A stretch of 64,000 nucleotides of DNA. Origin: G965240365 sp965240365. GTDB lineage: Bacteria; Pseudomonadota; Gammaproteobacteria; Eutrophobiales; Eutrophobiaceae. Within the stretch, counting starts at the first letter, position 1; each line of letters starts with the position of its first letter. Under the pieces are notes generated by a model that did no database searches, was not told where the DNA came from, and was given only the letters and a program-made list of their open reading frames with translations. A program made the translations under genes and the position numbers. Positions 17,356-26,564 of this stretch are shown here, piece after piece. The DNA is taken from the NCBI GenBank assembly GCA_965240365.1, contig OZ251218.1, forward strand, positions 1,054,001-1,118,000, written 5' to 3'.

Positions 17356-18375
17356 ATGAAAAAGATCACTCTGCTTGCGTTATGTCTTCACTTGTCATTT
17401 ATTACCACCACTGCCGCTCAGGAAAGCTACAATATTGTGACCGGCGGACCAACCGGAACATACATTCAAATCGGGAGGGATCTGAGTCGGCTTCTGGCAG
17501 GGAATGGCAGGATTTTAAATGTCCTGGAATCCAATGGCTCGCAGGACAATATTTATGATGTGTCCAAAAGACCGTGGACACCGCTGGGAATTGTGCAGTC
17601 CGATGTCCTTGGCTGGATCCAATATTCGCAGAATTTAGAACCGGAACTCAGAAGAATTGCCCAGACAACGAGAATGGTTTATCCGCTCTACAACGAGGAA
17701 ATTCACATTCTCGCCCGTAAAGGGATCAACAGCCTCCAGGATTTATCAGGAAGACCTGTTGCCACCGGCAAAATCGGCAGCGGGACCAATCTGACCGCGA
17801 CACTCTTGCTCGGGTCGGCCTCAATCGCCCTGGGCAGAGAGGTGAACGCCGGGGGGCGTGAGGCCGCCGAGATGCTTAAGAGAGGCGCGATTGACGCCAT
17901 GTTCTATGTGGCCGGTTATCCCGTGAAGCTATTCGCGGAAGAAATCAGCAGAGATGATAATTTACACCTCCTGCCGCTGACCGACCGTTCTTTGCGGGAA
18001 TTCTACAGCGCGTCCAGCATTCCGGCGGGCACCTATAGCTGGCAGCCGGAAGCAGTGCCTGTTGTTGCGGTCAAAGCAGTGCTTATGACCTATGAATTCG
18101 ACCGCAGGAATACCTATTTCAGCAATGCCTGTGACTTCGTCGGATTTGCGGCCAGGAGTATCCGCGAAAATCTGGACTGGCTTCGGGTTAGGGGCCATCC
18201 CAAGTGGAATTCCGTTAATTTAAATGAAGAAATCCCCGGCTGGCAACAAGCCAGATGTGTCAGTCAGAGCCTCAGCCAAAACCGGAGTCAGGGCCCGGGC
18301 TGCAAACAAGCCTGCCGGGAAGAGAGTAATCCGATACGCCGGAGCCTGTGCCTGGCAAAATGCGCAGCGCGCTGA
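17356..18375 (+). CDS. TAXI-family (TRAP-type) periplasmic solute-binding protein
   Basis: The 339-residue protein has a cleavable signal peptide (KKITLLALCLHLSFITTTAA|Q) and the TAXI start YNIVTGGPTGTYIQIGRDLS. Other family features are SGRPVATGKIGSGTNLTATLL, AIDAMFYVAGYPVKLF and the late ACDFVGFAARSI. TAXI proteins usually feed small organic acids to a TRAP membrane permease (DctQM fused), which is not encoded nearby, so it is an orphan binding protein. Its last ~50 residues are unusual, Cys- and Arg-rich (PGCKQACREES...LCLAKCAAR). It is the only plus-strand gene of the cluster and ends 49 bp from the convergent coiled-coil gene. A role as a sensor for the Srf-like system is an inference. 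Confidence 0.85.
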   Translation: MKKITLLALCLHLSFITTTAAQESYNIVTGGPTGTYIQIGRDLSRLLAGNGRILNVLESNGSQDNIYDVSKRPWTPLGIVQSDVLGWIQYSQNLEPELRRIAQTTRMVYPLYNEEIHILARKGINSLQDLSGRPVATGKIGSGTNLTATLLLGSASIALGREVNAGGREAAEMLKRGAIDAMFYVAGYPVKLFAEEISRDDNLHLLPLTDRSLREFYSASSIPAGTYSWQPEAVPVVAVKAVLMTYEFDRRNTYFSNACDFVGFAARSIRENLDWLRVRGHPKWNSVNLNEEIPGWQQARCVSQSLSQNRSQGPGCKQACREESNPIRRSLCLAKCAAR

Positions 18376-18424
18376 ATATTATTAACATGGCAATTAAACA
18401 GCCCCTGCCTGCATGGACATCTGC

Positions 18425-20569
18425 TTAACATGCCGCGCCCAATTTGGAGCAAAACACGCCATGGTTTTTTAATGTCCATTTGGTCGGCCCGAATAATTCG
18501 GTAAGGGCGTCCTCTCCGGATTTTCCTTCCTGAATAATGAGTCGCTTGAGTCGCTCGGCTTGTGCCATTGAAATCCGGTTTGGATTTTCTGCCCTGAGGC
18601 TGTCCACCGCCGCATTGATGATATTGTTGCCGGGCCTGCCGGATTGTGATGAGGGAGAGAGAGGGGTGGGTGAGGACTGTAATTGAGCGAGTTGATTGCG
18701 GAGGTCCGTGTTCATCCTTCTCGCCTCGGCCAGGGATGAAGAAGATTCCTCCAAATCTCGCCTCAGCCGGTTGATAGTCTGTTGTTGACTGTTGCTGGCG
18801 TTAGCAGCTTCTGCAAGTTGATTGCGGAGGTCCGTGTTCGTCCTTCTTGCCTCGGCCAGGGACGAAGAAGATTCCTCCAAATCCCGGCGCAACCGATTGA
18901 TAGTCTGCTGTTGACTGCCGCTGGTGCTAGAAGATTCTGCAAATTGATTGCGTAGATTGTCTCTTTCTGTCCTTGCAGCATCCAACTGCTGTTGGAGCGC
19001 GTTCATATCCCGGCCGAGCTGGGCAAGCTGATCGGACCGTTCTGAAAGACGCTGTTCGCCCGCTTCGAGTGCTCGCTCAAGGCGGGAAATCTGTTCATTC
19101 TTCGTTTGCAGTTCTTGCTGTAGCGCCTGATCGTCGGCAGACGCGGCGGACAGATTATCCTCCGTTGCAGCCTGCTCTCTGCGCAGATCCGAGAGTTCGG
19201 ATCTTAAATCACTCACCCGGTTTTCCAAGAAACGGTTTTCACCAATCAATACAAAACCGTTCAATAGCACACCAGCCGCGCAACCGGCCATGAACACGCG
19301 GCGGGCCCACAGAGCATTCCACCTCCTGCCGCTTAATACTACGTAAGCCAGACAACCGGCTGCAAATAGGCTAATTGCCAGGGAAATCATAAGGTCAGAG
19401 TAGCCAATGCGACTAAAGCCACCAGATTCAACAAACACACCAGCTAACCAGATAAACAACAAACAGGATAAAAGGATGGATTTCAACTTGATATCGTGCA
19501 GTAGTGTAACGGCCAGGCAACCAACGAAAAACAGATAAGAAAACATTTCCCAGGAAAACGGTGTTGAATCAGATGAATATGCCTCGTTGAAAAACAGGCC
19601 AGACAACAAGCCGGCAAACAGGCTGGCAGACAGGACAGGTTTCGGTTTTGTGCCGCTGAGTAGTATAGTAGCCAAACAACCCGCGGCAAAAAGCGTAGGC
19701 ATCAGGCTAGTCAGAGCAGTGGCGTCAGTAATTCCCTGACTCTGGACGCCAACGGCAAAGAGCCTGACTAGCGCAATGATCAGATAGCTGGCAGCAAAGA
19801 TGCCAGCCAACAGACCGGCAAACAGGATGGATTTCAACTTTATGCCACTCATCAGCGTAGCGCCCAGCCAGAGCGCCGCGCTCAGCAAAACAACAGTAAT
19901 CAGGGCTTCCCCATCGTTGGAAAAAATAATACTCAGTAACGCGCCGGCGAGACAACCGGCCGCAAACAGGATGAGTTTCCACCTTGACGAAACCGGCACA
20001 GATTCCGGATTCTGGTCCGGCGAAGATTCTGATTCTGGCACAAGCGCGGGAGTTGAGTCTGTTACAGGCGTTGGTTCTGGCTCTGACTCCGGGTCTGGCA
20101 CAGGCGCCGGCTCCGGAGTTGAATCAGGTACAGGCGCCGAGTCTCTATCCGGCACAGACTCCGGCTCTGATTCTTGGTCATTGCCTGGAAGGCGAGGGGG
20201 AAGGGGTGAATTGTTATCCCAGGTCTCCAGGGGTTCGGAACGGCCGCCCGGGGTTAATTCGGGCCAGATAATGTCCTCACTCAGGTCAAGACCCGGCACA
20301 CTGATGCGGTAAATCTGAGGCAGTATTGGATCGACAAGTTCTGGCCCAATCTGCAGGAATAACGTTTCGTCTTCATGCTTGTAGGCGCGCGGGCGTATGA
20401 ACACAGGATTGTTCTGCCAGTCTCCCTCTTTGCCAATCCAGGCGCCAGTGTGTGGATCTCCAATAGAGAACCCCAGATTATCGGGCGCCTGATCGACATT
20501 CAGGATAACAATAAAAGCGAATCCGCCCTCCGGGTGATCCCTGTCTTGTTCAATACATATACGGGTCAT
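18425..20569 (-). CDS. Polytopic membrane protein with C-terminal coiled coil (third gene of srfBC-like operon)
   Basis: A 714-residue protein, 21 bp after the SrfC-like gene. Residues 1-120 form a soluble domain (GLDLSEDIIWP region). Residues ~125-195 are a Pro/Glu/Ser/Asp-rich linker. Residues ~198-425 are a run of membrane segments with a recurring LFAAGCLA..LLSG motif (at least four copies), suggesting internal duplication. A coiled coil (~430-640) includes two tandem 42-residue units (NRLRRDLEESSSSLAEARR), encoded by exact 126-bp repeats at 18691-18816 and 18817-18942. The C-terminal ~65 residues end FCSKLGAAC. It sits where srfA-like partners might be, but I cannot show homology to SrfA. 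A scaffold or tether for SrfB/SrfC is an inference. Confidence 0.8.
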   Translation of the reverse strand: MTRICIEQDRDHPEGGFAFIVILNVDQAPDNLGFSIGDPHTGAWIGKEGDWQNNPVFIRPRAYKHEDETLFLQIGPELVDPILPQIYRISVPGLDLSEDIIWPELTPGGRSEPLETWDNNSPLPPRLPGNDQESEPESVPDRDSAPVPDSTPEPAPVPDPESEPEPTPVTDSTPALVPESESSPDQNPESVPVSSRWKLILFAAGCLAGALLSIIFSNDGEALITVVLLSAALWLGATLMSGIKLKSILFAGLLAGIFAASYLIIALVRLFAVGVQSQGITDATALTSLMPTLFAAGCLATILLSGTKPKPVLSASLFAGLLSGLFFNEAYSSDSTPFSWEMFSYLFFVGCLAVTLLHDIKLKSILLSCLLFIWLAGVFVESGGFSRIGYSDLMISLAISLFAAGCLAYVVLSGRRWNALWARRVFMAGCAAGVLLNGFVLIGENRFLENRVSDLRSELSDLRREQAATEDNLSAASADDQALQQELQTKNEQISRLERALEAGEQRLSERSDQLAQLGRDMNALQQQLDAARTERDNLRNQFAESSSTSGSQQQTINRLRRDLEESSSSLAEARRTNTDLRNQLAEAANASNSQQQTINRLRRDLEESSSSLAEARRMNTDLRNQLAQLQSSPTPLSPSSQSGRPGNNIINAAVDSLRAENPNRISMAQAERLKRLIIQEGKSGEDALTELFGPTKWTLKNHGVFCSKLGAAC
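18691..18942 (-). repeat. Tandem 126-bp repeat encoding six-heptad coiled-coil units
   Basis: Two adjacent 126-bp units (18691-18816, 18817-18942), followed by the first bases of a third, lie inside the coiled-coil gene. Each encodes 42 residues, which is exactly six heptads, so copy number can change without shifting the coiled-coil register. The units differ mostly by silent or conservative changes. Confidence 0.9.
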
Positions 20570-20590
20570 TCTGAACCTGCTTTCCTAAAG

Positions 20591-23263
20591 TTAAGAGTTG
20601 ATGCCCATGACATTTTCTACTGATTGCAATCCCTCAATCACCGAGCCGAGTTTCCCGTTCCGTTCATAATCTACCTTTATGCCATCAGCAGTTTCGATGC
20701 TCTTTTTAACGGTCGCCTCAAAACCGGAGCACCACTGGGACAGGAAATCCTCAAGATAAGCGTTCTCCGGCTGAGACATGTCCACATCCTCAACCTTGTC
20801 CGCGGACCGCGTGAATATCGGGACGGTTTGATTCGTGTGATCATAGTAAACGGGCCGCTGCTTTTCAGCCAAGTCTTGATACCCCAGCTTCCAGACAAAG
20901 CTGTTCAGCGCGTTCGTGGCAATTGGGGCCGCCTTTTCTATGAATTCATTATTTGTTTCCAGGCCGGTTGTGAATTGTATTAACTTGTCCGAGATCTTCT
21001 GATCGATGCCTGATCTGTCCAGCGCGGCGATGAGTTGATTGGCAAGCGAGAGCGCTGTTTCTGTATGATCCTCTGTGCCGCCCTGCTCGGAGAAAGCGAG
21101 AGCGGGCAGGGTATCAGCGCTGTTGAGTATATCATTGCGCCAAAGATCAAGCGCCGTTGCCGCCGACAGGGCGATGCGGTCTTTAGGTTCATTTTGTGCC
21201 GCTTGTGACCCGCTATCTCGCCCCCGAATACCCTTCAGAATCCGATCTTTAGACACCGCGGCCCGGCCGGAGGCCGGGCTTTGCGCCTTGTTATGGCGCA
21301 GCGCGCGCCGTAGCGCCGAGGCCACCTCGTCCGTTTCTACCTGGAGCGTCTGGATGAAGCGTCCGAAGTTTTCGCCGACCGCGCAGGAGATAATGAAATC
21401 AATGGCTTTTTCCAATAGGCGCAGACGCTTTTTATTCGCTTCTTCCGCATCACCGCTCACATAATAATCCCGCAATCGCGGCAGAGCTTTCTTTAATAGC
21501 GCCGCAAGCCTCACGATAACCTGTTTTGACTTGATATCCGGGTTACAAACCGGCTGTAAGGAATTGATCAAATAGCTGATACCACCATCGTTTAGCTTCA
21601 TAACCTCATTCCAGGCCCTTTCAGGGTCGGCTATGCACTGCTGAATTTCCGGTGTCGATAAATAAAGTTCCTTTTGAAACTTTATAAAATCCGGATCTTC
21701 AAATCCGATCTCAGCGCCTTTTTTATCATATTTGAGAAGATTTTTGTTCTTCATCTTCGGGCTTCTGACCCAGAAAATATTGGAGAACGGCCGGTTGGGC
21801 GTCCATTGATGGGGCCAATCCGCCGCGCGCCCCAGGAATTCCAGGTGTTGCCGCTGGATGGCATTGAGCCAGCGCTCGTCGGTGTCATCGGTTTTGCGCG
21901 CCCCGCGCTCAAACCGCAGATCGAATTTTGTTCGGACACAAAACAGCGCCGTTTGGCTTCGCAGCCGTTCTTGAGGCGTCTCGCCATGGGTGTCGCGCAC
22001 CCACTTGGCGATCAATGGCGGAATAGAATGCACATTCTGATCTTCATGATTGGTGCATAACAACAGCGATGTAATTTCCTGCTCGCGCGTGTATGCGTCA
22101 AACAGGTAGTCCACTTTGCCCCGGCGAAACAGTTCTTTCAGGGCCGAATCCCCGTCCAGGTATGCGTCCGCCTTTTCGCTTTGCAAATCCAGCCTGGGCC
22201 TGTAGCCGGGAAAATCAAGCACATCCGTATGCTCAAAATAGTCATAAGGCTTTGTCTTGAGCGGCATGATCAGTTCGCTGACCATTGCGGCAAGAACCGA
22301 GCGGGGCAGACTGGCCTTTTTCCCGGAGGCGGAGACGATTTTGACTTCTGCTTCCCCGGCCTCGCCAAGCCGGTCGAGGGTATTAATGTCGATGATGCTG
22401 TTACTGTTTGTAATCAGCGAGGCGATTTCACAATAGGCTTCCGTTTCATAGCCGACTCTGGCCATCGCCTGCTCAGCGAAACGATAGAACTCTGTCAATT
22501 TGTCAATACGGCCCCACAGCAGTTCAAGTAGCGGGAGCCACTGAGATGCGTTAAGGCGGCCCGCCAGGGAGGCGGCATCATCCCAGAAGTTACAGCGCCG
22601 CAACAGTTCCTCACTATGGCGGCTTTCAAACTTGCTCTGAAAGTACTCTTTAAGTTCCATGAGTTCGTCTTCGGTGAATGAGCCAGGCGCCGTGGCCGCC
22701 GATGCGGCGGCATCACGGGCAGCGGTCAGTCGCGCTTCCACTTCGGCATGATCGGGCGCGCGCTTCACCTCAAAGGCAACGGCAAAATCCAAAAAGTAGG
22801 TATTGCAGAGAATTTTGACGAGATCGGCCCGCGACAGAAGACGAACACCGACAGGATAGTCGGCCGGGGCAGTTAATGGCCTCAAGGTGAAGCGTGTCAC
22901 AAGCCCGGTGGCCTCTGTACCGCCACCCTGGGGGTTAATTTCCTCCAGGAAATCCCTTGTGCCATCGCCGACCGCGACCGGGAGCGATTCTCCCTTCTTG
23001 CGGGCAAGGGACTCAATCAACCAGGATTTGCCGACCTGGCTTGGGCCGAATATGGCAACGCACATGGGGCGGGCAGCCGCTCTTTGCAGGCGTCGCGCCT
23101 CAAGACGATGCGACCTGAGTTGGCGCAAGACAGCCTGCTTTTGCGCCGCCGGTAAATCCGGGTGCTCATCAAACCATTGGAATGCGTCTGTCAGCAGTGT
23201 GTCAACCTGAGCGCAACCTTCGGTAAGGGCGTTGTTATCCAGCTTCGTGTTCATCGTCATCAT
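20591..23263 (-). CDS. SrfC-like P-loop GTPase-family protein
   Basis: An 890-residue protein matching the putative virulence factor SrfC type: a short N-terminal helical region, then a G domain. Visible motifs are Walker A/G1 FGPSQVGKS (73-80), a DFPG G3-like motif in DVLDFPGYRPR (350-353) and TKFD as G4 (445-448), an arrangement like large dynamin-related GTPases. The C-terminal half is helical with no motif I recognise. The gene overlaps the srfB-like gene by 29 bp, so the two are translationally coupled and probably act together. srfABC was named in Salmonella as an SsrB-regulated operon, but the biochemical role of SrfC is unsettled. Start may be the first or fourth codon (MMTM). Confidence 0.82.
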   Translation of the reverse strand: MMTMNTKLDNNALTEGCAQVDTLLTDAFQWFDEHPDLPAAQKQAVLRQLRSHRLEARRLQRAAARPMCVAIFGPSQVGKSWLIESLARKKGESLPVAVGDGTRDFLEEINPQGGGTEATGLVTRFTLRPLTAPADYPVGVRLLSRADLVKILCNTYFLDFAVAFEVKRAPDHAEVEARLTAARDAAASAATAPGSFTEDELMELKEYFQSKFESRHSEELLRRCNFWDDAASLAGRLNASQWLPLLELLWGRIDKLTEFYRFAEQAMARVGYETEAYCEIASLITNSNSIIDINTLDRLGEAGEAEVKIVSASGKKASLPRSVLAAMVSELIMPLKTKPYDYFEHTDVLDFPGYRPRLDLQSEKADAYLDGDSALKELFRRGKVDYLFDAYTREQEITSLLLCTNHEDQNVHSIPPLIAKWVRDTHGETPQERLRSQTALFCVRTKFDLRFERGARKTDDTDERWLNAIQRQHLEFLGRAADWPHQWTPNRPFSNIFWVRSPKMKNKNLLKYDKKGAEIGFEDPDFIKFQKELYLSTPEIQQCIADPERAWNEVMKLNDGGISYLINSLQPVCNPDIKSKQVIVRLAALLKKALPRLRDYYVSGDAEEANKKRLRLLEKAIDFIISCAVGENFGRFIQTLQVETDEVASALRRALRHNKAQSPASGRAAVSKDRILKGIRGRDSGSQAAQNEPKDRIALSAATALDLWRNDILNSADTLPALAFSEQGGTEDHTETALSLANQLIAALDRSGIDQKISDKLIQFTTGLETNNEFIEKAAPIATNALNSFVWKLGYQDLAEKQRPVYYDHTNQTVPIFTRSADKVEDVDMSQPENAYLEDFLSQWCSGFEATVKKSIETADGIKVDYERNGKLGSVIEGLQSVENVMGINS

Positions 23264-26219
23264 TCTCTGCAGTGTCGAACTTAATGTAGCCTGTATCGAG
23301 CCAGTATCCCTCGCTCTCCTGCATGGTTTTAAATTGCAGTTGAAGCAAATCCTTGGGAATCGGCAAGTCAGCGTTCAGCGATTCGATTTGATCCACCTCG
23401 ATATTTTCCGGACGCGGTTTTCTGTGGCCATTGTCCTCGGCCTCGGCCAGGGCTGGTCGTTTGAAGATGACCTTCCATGGAAGGCTTCGCCGCCGGCGGT
23501 CATCCAGGGACGGATTAATACACACTTCATACAACGGGGTGGCGGGCCAGCGTTCATAGTCAAGCTGGCGAAAGCCCAGGAAAATTGTATGGCCAACGGT
23601 AATCGGTTCCGACTCGGTTGTTTCCTCATCCTTAACATCGTTAAACAGGACAGAATCATTCTGGATCATGCCGCCGGTCACCCGGCCGATTATCTTTGCG
23701 GTGGATTGCGCCCCCATTTGAGACATGTCGAGGGCAAAGTCTGCCAGCACACGGTTGCTGGCCAGGGCGCAGATAAGGGCCCCAACCACGACCGTTGTCT
23801 TCGGGTCTGAAATGGTCCCGTCCGGGCCGGCAAACCGATACCAGTCTCCTACCTTGTAATCGTGCATGGACACGATTTGATGCGGCCCGGTTGGCAAATG
23901 CCGCAACAGCGCGCGCTTCAGGGCCGGCAACCGCGAGGGCCTGCCCGACAGCAAAATCACGTCACAATTAAATGCGTGGATCACCCTTGAAAGCGCCACC
24001 AGCATGTGGTGCATCACTTCATTGAATGTTTGCTCCACTTCACTGGCGTCAACCAACACATCCATCTGCCGAATATCGAAATGTACACCGGTCAGGTTAA
24101 ATGTGACCTCATTAAAATATTCAATGAGTTCATCATCCACTTCCTCCAGGATATCTTTTGCATGAAGTGTCAGCGGCTGTGCGGCCTGCTTGTCATAATT
24201 CCCCGAGAGTTTCTGGGTTTCGTGCGCTTCAATGACGGCAATTCCGATGGGCGCCAAAACCTGATTCACAAACAACGCTCTTTTCTGGCGCATGGGCGCG
24301 GAGCGGGAACTCTCCGACATCCAGCGCCGAATGAGTTCAAAGCCCATCGCGGAACCGGCTGAACGAGCGCCCTTTACGAGCGCAGGCAGAACATGGCGGG
24401 CAACGATAGCTTGCAGTATATCGTCGCCTGCCCTGCGGAACCCCTCGCAGAAGTTTTGAGACGGCCGCAGTGTGCCTCCCGCTTCGGTTGCGCGGTAGGT
24501 GGTTATAGTAAGATCCGTTGTCCCGCCGCCGATATCCAGACTTGCAACCCGGATCGCGTCCTTGTGATTGCCCCCGAGGATGTTGATGACTTCTGCCGGA
24601 GAGCGTTTGTAGCGGCCGAAAATCTCGGAATACAGATAAACGATCTGGGTGCAGGTTGCTTCGTCTATCCAGACGATGAATTCCAGTTCTGCCTCGACCG
24701 CTGTTCCCCGCAGCCCGAGAATATCGAGTATCAGGCCCCGCGCATGGCGCGCGCGTTGTTCAAAAAGCTGGCGTTCCCTGACGGGCGTCCCGGTAGGGAT
24801 TGTCAGGATCACACGGCGGAGGCGGCGCGGCACGTCCTGGAGCTTGCTCTGCGTTCGATGATCGACCGAGTTTACTTGAGCGCGGGCGTGCAGCACCAGT
24901 TCAGCGAGCATGAGCGTAAACAGAGATGAGCGCGAGAACTGAGGGCTGATCGCCGGCGTTGCCGCCGCTTCCAGTTCGCTGATAACATCGCCATTAGCCG
25001 ACAGGAAACTGGATTGAGGGCCATAGACGGGGCTTTCCGGCGCCTGTCTGTCGTTATCCGCGTTATTCTCGATCCAGGGGTGGGACATCGCGTTGCAGTC
25101 CCACAGATACCGTTTCGGGGCCGATAAGCCTGAAAGCCCCTCATTGCCAAACCTGCGCTCATTCAGGCGCACGGCCTCCGGCCCGACCCTGAGAAAACTC
25201 GGCCACTGGAAGCCCACCCGGCGGCCGGACATCCGCGACAACCGCTCATCACCGAAATCAGACTTCCTGAATTCAACCCGACTCGGGAATGGTTTGTTCT
25301 CGATAAGGTAAGGGAGAGTGAGATCACGCAGTTCCAGGATCGTTGAATCATGCAGAAGACGGCTGTGCCTTGCCGGATCTTCGATCAAAACGCCGCATGT
25401 TCGACTGTTACCGATGTCGAGGACAAGATCAACATCAACAAATGCGCCATCTTCCTTTGCTCTGGCCTGGGCGGTGGACGACACATTGTCAATCAAGCGC
25501 AGCTTCGGGAAATCTATCGTCTTTGCAAGCCCGCTCAGGAGGGTAAGGTAATAACCCCACGGGAGATTGCCGAACTCATCGCCATTTTCCCTCTTGGGCG
25601 GCCGCAAACGGCGCTTTGAGCGCTTGACGCCTTCCCTGGAACCTTGCCAGAGCCACTTGCGGATCCATTCCTGATTCAAGAGCCAACTGTTGGAAACCAC
25701 ATTATGGGCGAAGCTGAAATTGACCCTGTGCTCGGAATCAGCCAGCACGGGGGCGACATAGCCGGCGCCGGCGGCGTCTTTCGTAAGCGCCGTATCAATT
25801 AACAGCACTACTCGATGCGTAAACTTATATTCATCCGGCTCCGGCAGCGGGCATACCCGCATCCGCACCCAATTTGACGGCCCGGCTTCATGGATAACAT
25901 GGCCCTCAGGATCATCGCCCTTCTCTTTCAAGAACGGAATCGGCAGCCACTGATCCTTGAATACCTGCAGCGCATCAGCAAATTTCACGGCAAAGAGATT
26001 TTCCTCTTCGCATAATTCGCCCGTCACGGCATCAACCAGTTCACCTCTGTCCTGGTCCATCCTGAGCACATTCAGGCTCGCGTTGTCACCAGGTTTTTCA
26101 GCAAACTGCCTGGTATGCCCCTCAAGATTCGATAATGCGAAGCCGAAATCGAGAAATTGCAGACCGCTGTCTGGGACAATACTAAAACTTTTGTGTGCCG
26201 GGAGAGTGGATTTTTTCAT
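23235..26219 (-). CDS. SrfB-like actin/Hsp70-fold ATPase
   Basis: A 994-residue protein of the SrfB type. The ASKHA (actin/Hsp70) nucleotide-binding motifs are all visible: phosphate-1 DLVLDIGNSRTCGVLIED (264-280), phosphate-2 ASLDIGGGTTDLTITTYR (559-576) and an adenosine-type motif VILLSGRPSRLPALKRAL (754-771). A ~260-residue N-terminal region precedes the fold and a ~170-residue region follows. There is no signal peptide or membrane segment, so it should be cytoplasmic. It overlaps the SrfC-like gene by 29 bp. A sigma-70-like promoter lies at 26276-26304. The pairing of an ASKHA ATPase with a dynamin-like GTPase suggests a nucleotide-driven remodelling or chaperone machine; that is inference. 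Confidence 0.85.
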   Translation of the reverse strand: MKKSTLPAHKSFSIVPDSGLQFLDFGFALSNLEGHTRQFAEKPGDNASLNVLRMDQDRGELVDAVTGELCEEENLFAVKFADALQVFKDQWLPIPFLKEKGDDPEGHVIHEAGPSNWVRMRVCPLPEPDEYKFTHRVVLLIDTALTKDAAGAGYVAPVLADSEHRVNFSFAHNVVSNSWLLNQEWIRKWLWQGSREGVKRSKRRLRPPKRENGDEFGNLPWGYYLTLLSGLAKTIDFPKLRLIDNVSSTAQARAKEDGAFVDVDLVLDIGNSRTCGVLIEDPARHSRLLHDSTILELRDLTLPYLIENKPFPSRVEFRKSDFGDERLSRMSGRRVGFQWPSFLRVGPEAVRLNERRFGNEGLSGLSAPKRYLWDCNAMSHPWIENNADNDRQAPESPVYGPQSSFLSANGDVISELEAAATPAISPQFSRSSLFTLMLAELVLHARAQVNSVDHRTQSKLQDVPRRLRRVILTIPTGTPVRERQLFEQRARHARGLILDILGLRGTAVEAELEFIVWIDEATCTQIVYLYSEIFGRYKRSPAEVINILGGNHKDAIRVASLDIGGGTTDLTITTYRATEAGGTLRPSQNFCEGFRRAGDDILQAIVARHVLPALVKGARSAGSAMGFELIRRWMSESSRSAPMRQKRALFVNQVLAPIGIAVIEAHETQKLSGNYDKQAAQPLTLHAKDILEEVDDELIEYFNEVTFNLTGVHFDIRQMDVLVDASEVEQTFNEVMHHMLVALSRVIHAFNCDVILLSGRPSRLPALKRALLRHLPTGPHQIVSMHDYKVGDWYRFAGPDGTISDPKTTVVVGALICALASNRVLADFALDMSQMGAQSTAKIIGRVTGGMIQNDSVLFNDVKDEETTESEPITVGHTIFLGFRQLDYERWPATPLYEVCINPSLDDRRRRSLPWKVIFKRPALAEAEDNGHRKPRPENIEVDQIESLNADLPIPKDLLQLQFKTMQESEGYWLDTGYIKFDTAENDDDEHEAG

Positions 26220-26564
26220 ACAGGGCCCCTGTGCATAAGTCCATGATTGTAATTTGAATTTATTATCAGGTCATTAGATTAAGGGATTCAGGAACGATTT
26301 TCAACACGGCCGGCGCTGTTTATTAGCGCATAACGCGGCAAAAAACCAGCCTGCATGAGCAGCAGTCAAAGGATGACGATATAGCAGTCCAGCCGGGAAT
26401 CGGCCATTTCAGCCTGCCCGCGGGATGCAGATGGCAGGGCAATGTCAGGGGCAAACTGCCGGAGAGTCGGGGAGCGGCCCGGAAAATCAAGCAAGAAGGC
26501 TGGATTCCGGCCCTGACGGGAATTATGCGAATTTGCCGTTTTGATAAATTCGGAATCCCTGCAC
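26220..26564. other. Intergenic region upstream of the srfB-like gene
   Basis: The part next to srfB holds a promoter candidate. The rest (about 26310-26560) contains degenerate CATTCC-type repeat sequence (GGATTCCGGCC...GACGGGAAT) and no credible gene. Confidence 0.5.
26276..26304 (-). promoter_or_regulatory. Predicted sigma-70 promoter of the srfB-like operon
   Basis: On the minus strand TTGAAA (-35, 26299-26304) and TAATCT (-10, 26276-26281) are separated by exactly 17 bp. The -10 lies ~57 bp upstream of the srfB-like start. This is a motif match only. Confidence 0.45.
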
